A DNA stretch of 64,000 nucleotides from positions 186,001-250,000 of the forward strand of contig JAJQRA010000017.1 in NCBI GenBank assembly GCA_046533095.1. Direction: 5' to 3'. The DNA comes from ZAX-1 sp046533095 (GTDB taxonomy: Bacteria > Bacillota > Clostridia > Lachnospirales > Lachnospiraceae). Shown here piece by piece: positions 61,235 to 64,000 of this stretch (its first letter is position 1; each line of letters begins with the position of its first letter). The notes under the pieces are model-generated. The model worked only from the letters and a program-made list of their open reading frames with translations, searched no databases and was not told the DNA's origin. A program made the position numbers and the translations under genes.

Positions 61235-61264
61235 ATATTCCTATTTGCTTTTAAATAGGAATAT
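61235..61264 (+). promoter_or_regulatory. Perfect 12-bp leader hairpin between the operators
   Basis: ATATTCCTATTT (61235-61246) pairs with AAATAGGAATAT (61253-61264) around GCTTTT. It lies in the leader of the GH116 mRNA; no T-run follows. Confidence 0.65.
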
Positions 61265-61278
61265 ATTATTAAAGCAAG

Positions 61279-61292
61279 TTATTCGAACAACC
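61279..61292. promoter_or_regulatory. Operator 2 for the GntR-SBP regulator
   Basis: TTATTCGAACAACC, the exact complement of operator 1, exactly 100 bp downstream of it and 36 bp before the GH116 start. Confidence 0.75.
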
Positions 61293-61327
61293 GAACAAGT
61301 ACGAAATATAACTTGAAGAGAGGTATT

Positions 61328-63808
61328 ATGATGAGCAAAAACTATTCGAAAGAAGAATTACTGGATTATAGTTCAAGAAAATACCCATCTGATGCAAAAG
61401 AATTATCATTTTTGTTAGGTGGTATTGGAACTGGTAATATTTCTGTAGGACCTAGAGGAGAATTAAAAGACTGGGAGATATTTAACTGGCCAGGTAAAAA
61501 GACAAAATTTCCATTTTCATTTTTTGCAATTCGTGTAGAGAATGAAGATATGAAAACACCGATTGCTAAAATTTTAGAGTCGCGGCTACATCCCCCATAT
61601 ACCAGTTCGCATGGATACCTACAGCATGAACTTGTTAATCTTCCAAGGCTGGAAGATTCAACCATGACCTGCGAATTTCCTTTTGCAAAGGTTGAATTTA
61701 TAGATCGAGAGCTCCCCCTACAGGTATCCATGGAAGCATTTACTCCATTTATTCCCCTTAACAGTGATGATTCGGGTATTCCATCTGCAATTATCCGTTA
61801 TAAAGTAAAAAATAATGCAAGAGTAAAAACACAGGTATCTATCGTAGGCACAATGCCAAATGCATCCGGATTTGAAGGATATGATGTTATTGAGAATCTT
61901 ATTCTGGCTGATAAGGTTAAAAATGAATACAGGGATCAGGGTAAAATAAAGGGACTTTACTACCAGCCTGAATCTTTATCAAAAGAACATATCCGTTATG
62001 GCAATATGGCCCTTATGACTACCGCAGAGAATGTAACATATAAAACACAATGGTTTGATGGTGAATGGGTAGACGGAATACAGGATTTTTGGGATGATTT
62101 TACCGAAGACGGGAAGTTAGAGCCGGAGTCATATTCTGATACGATAGGATGTGAATTTGCACAATTCCATAATTTTAGCTTCTTAATCCGTAAGGAAAAA
62201 ATCGGATCTTTAGGAATATATGAATCATTAGAGCCCGGGGAGGAAAAGGTCTTTGAATTTATCATTTCATGGTATTTTCCCAACCGGGCACGGGCATGGA
62301 TTGAGTTTGATGAAGACTTAGAAAATTTTAAAAAAGGGAAATATGGAACCATACGCAATTATTATGCAATGAAATTTACGGATGCCTGGAATGCCGGTAC
62401 ATACTTAATTTCCAATCTGGAACGTTTAGAAGGTGACAGCCGTAAATTCCAAAGAGCAATGTTTAAAGAAACAAAATTTCCAGGTTATGTTATTGATGCC
62501 GCCACTTCTAATATAACAACAATCCGAAGTCATACATGTTTCAGGCTGGAAGACGGTACTTTCTGCGGATTTGAAGGCATTCGTGATTATATAGGCTGTG
62601 GCTACGGCAGTGTACCTCATGTATGGAATTATGCACAGACAGTTGCATTTTTATTTCCTGACCTGGAGCAATCCATGCGCCGTGTGGAATTTGGTAAAGA
62701 AACAGATGAAAATGGCTGTATGTCCACCAGAATGTTTTATGTATTCGGACAGGAGCGGTATGCAATGGTGCCGGCCTGTGATGGTCAGTTAGGAAGTGTG
62801 GTCCGTCTTTACAGGGAATTCAGAAATACCGGTGATGTAGAATTTGTGAAAGAATTATGGCCGGATGTTGTCCGTGCAATGGATTATGCGTTCCGTGAAT
62901 GGGATAAAGATGGGGATTATGTTCTGGATGGGCAGCAGAATACCACGTATGATATTGAATTTTATGGACCCAATGCTATGACGGATTTTATATTCCTGGC
63001 TGCATTAAAGGCCTGTTTGGGATTGGCTGAAGTTGTTGGAGATACAGAGCATCAGAAACTATATGCAAAAGCTTATGAAGAAGGTAGTAAGAGAGCGGAT
63101 GAATTGCTGTTTGACGGAGAATATTATGCACAGGCTGATAAAGATATTGATAAGTATCGTTATCAATATGGCAAAGGATGTTTGTCAGACCAATTGCTCG
63201 GACAGTTTTTAGCACATGTTTCAGGATTATCCTATATACTTCCTAAGGAACATGTAAAATCAGCGATCAAGGCAGTCTTTGATTATAACTATCTGACGGA
63301 TTTTTATCATACAAGCAGTGTGCATAGGGCATATGCCTTAAATGATGAAAGCGGTTTGGTAGTTGCTACCTGGCCGAAAGGAGGCAGACCTAAGTTCCCC
63401 CTTTCCTATGCAGGTGAAGTTTGGACAGGCGTAGAATATCAGGTTGCTGCAACCTTAATTTATGAAGGGTTCCTGGAGGAAGGATTAACAATGGTGAAAT
63501 CCATCCGTGGCAGATATGACGGATATAAAAGAAATCCGTTCAGTGAAGTTGAGTCCGGGCATCATTATACAAGAGCCATGGCAAGCTGGGCTATTCTGAA
63601 TGCCTTAACGGGTATAGACAGTGATATGTATCACAATACCTTGACATTTAAGCCAAAAATAAATCAGAAGGATTTCTCCAGTTTCTTTATTTGCGGAAAA
63701 GCATGGGGAATTTACAGGCAGAAAATAAACAGTAATAATGAGATTGAATTTGAAACGGAAGTGTTATATGGTTCGCTGGATGGGATTACGGTCAAAGCGG
63801 AACAATAA
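61328..63808 (+). CDS. GH116 family glycosidase (GBA2-like)
   Basis: An 826-residue protein. The N-terminal beta domain opens with LSFLLGGIGTGNISVGPRGELKDWEIFNWPG; the C-terminal (alpha/alpha)6 catalytic domain includes VPACDGQLGSVVRLYREF, DGQQNTTYDIEFYGPNAMTDFIFLAALKA and CLSDQLLGQ. These match GH116 beta-glucosidases/xylosidases (DUF608 plus DUF4961-like C-terminal domain). No signal peptide, so it acts on imported glycosides. The ATG at 61328 follows GAGAGGT. The regulator is divergent and a binding protein follows. Exact glycoside unknown. Confidence 0.9.
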   Translation: MMSKNYSKEELLDYSSRKYPSDAKELSFLLGGIGTGNISVGPRGELKDWEIFNWPGKKTKFPFSFFAIRVENEDMKTPIAKILESRLHPPYTSSHGYLQHELVNLPRLEDSTMTCEFPFAKVEFIDRELPLQVSMEAFTPFIPLNSDDSGIPSAIIRYKVKNNARVKTQVSIVGTMPNASGFEGYDVIENLILADKVKNEYRDQGKIKGLYYQPESLSKEHIRYGNMALMTTAENVTYKTQWFDGEWVDGIQDFWDDFTEDGKLEPESYSDTIGCEFAQFHNFSFLIRKEKIGSLGIYESLEPGEEKVFEFIISWYFPNRARAWIEFDEDLENFKKGKYGTIRNYYAMKFTDAWNAGTYLISNLERLEGDSRKFQRAMFKETKFPGYVIDAATSNITTIRSHTCFRLEDGTFCGFEGIRDYIGCGYGSVPHVWNYAQTVAFLFPDLEQSMRRVEFGKETDENGCMSTRMFYVFGQERYAMVPACDGQLGSVVRLYREFRNTGDVEFVKELWPDVVRAMDYAFREWDKDGDYVLDGQQNTTYDIEFYGPNAMTDFIFLAALKACLGLAEVVGDTEHQKLYAKAYEEGSKRADELLFDGEYYAQADKDIDKYRYQYGKGCLSDQLLGQFLAHVSGLSYILPKEHVKSAIKAVFDYNYLTDFYHTSSVHRAYALNDESGLVVATWPKGGRPKFPLSYAGEVWTGVEYQVAATLIYEGFLEEGLTMVKSIRGRYDGYKRNPFSEVESGHHYTRAMASWAILNALTGIDSDMYHNTLTFKPKINQKDFSSFFICGKAWGIYRQKINSNNEIEFETEVLYGSLDGITVKAEQ

Positions 63809-63835
63809 TATTATAAATTTAAAGGGAGGATTAAA

Positions 63836-64000
63836 ATGAAAAAGAAAATTTTTAGTTTATTACTTAGTGTTGCTTTAATTGCATCCTTACTTAGTGGATG
63901 CGGATCGAAACAGTCAGACAATGCAACAGATGCGGGTGCAGAGAAGAGTTCTGCAGAAAGCGAATCCACCACGGAAGAAACCGGTGATAAGCAGATAACA
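63836..64000 (+). CDS. Sugar-binding lipoprotein, N-terminal part (runs off the window)
   Basis: The first 55 codons: MKKKIFSLLLSVALIASLLSGC signal peptide with lipobox Cys22, then a Ser/Glu/Thr-rich linker. AAAGGGAGGA precedes the ATG, 27 bp after the GH116 stop. Signal and linker are typical of family-1 solute-binding proteins, so an ABC importer probably continues beyond the right edge. Confidence 0.85.
   Translation, partial: MKKKIFSLLLSVALIASLLSGCGSKQSDNATDAGAEKSSAESESTTEETGDKQIT

Noticed and set aside
1..64000. tRNA, rRNA, tmRNA, known riboswitches, intact phage genes
   Set aside because: None recognised by eye on either strand; a covariance-model search would be needed to exclude small RNAs.

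Overview
The window looks like a chromosome segment of an anaerobic, low-G+C Firmicute of the Lachnospiraceae type (gut or rumen Clostridia). The reasons are strong AGGAGG ribosome sites, many AT-rich promoters with 17-bp spacers, YesM/YesN-type two-component pairs, lipoprotein-dependent sugar ABC importers, and relics of Tn916/Tn1549-type conjugative elements. No tRNA, rRNA or CRISPR array was seen. Function calls come from reading motifs and family resemblance; nothing was searched.

Layout. (1) 1-5.9 kb: an MFS transporter (cut by the window), a shortened LysR regulator, then cupin - SDR - 3-hydroxyacyl-CoA-dehydrogenase-like - cyclase - BKACE. The last four match, family by family, the anaerobic phloroglucinol pathway: reductase, dihydrophloroglucinol cyclohydrolase, 3-hydroxy-5-oxohexanoate dehydrogenase, triacetate acetoacetate-lyase. 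A gutted thiolase remnant follows. (2) 6-11.8 kb: polar amino acid ABC importer, glutamate racemase, DUF1934 protein, GalU and a small membrane protein. (3) 11.9-20 kb: YesM/YesN pair, sugar ABC importer and GH51 arabinofuranosidase, a likely arabino-oligosaccharide locus. Several gene ends here carry tandem copies of their own 3' tail, and a 15-bp minisatellite abuts the GH51 start. (4) 20.3-27.4 kb: an S8 subtilase gene split at its catalytic histidine by a 5.5-kb serine-integrase element carrying TetR, a YhgE/Pip-like transporter and a MATE pump. (5) 27.7-47.3 kb: a decayed conjugative element. Left relics are ParM/DUF3991, MobC, a group II intron 3' end and a relaxase; right relics are XRE, sigma, HTH and recombinase. 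Between them lie resistance/transport cargo genes, several broken.

(6) 47.3-51.6 kb: a second, deletion-fused LysR-AKR copy, a GtrA-like fragment, a three-gene DUF3990/DUF3791 operon that may be a toxin-antitoxin or defence unit, and a truncated sigma-54 activator. (7) 51.7-59.6 kb: an MFS transporter, then a LacI regulator divergent from a sugar importer and a GH91 difructose-anhydride/inulin enzyme, followed by a ruined fructokinase. (8) 59.6-64 kb: a cytoplasmic regulator fusing a GntR DNA-binding domain to a complete solute-binding-protein fold, divergent from a GH116 glycosidase and a new sugar-binding lipoprotein. Paired operators and a hairpin lie between them.

The most unusual items are the GntR-SBP fusion with its 100-bp-spaced operators, the DUF3990/DUF3791 operon, the gene-tail tandem repeats, and the small serine-integrase cassette with reconstructable att sites.
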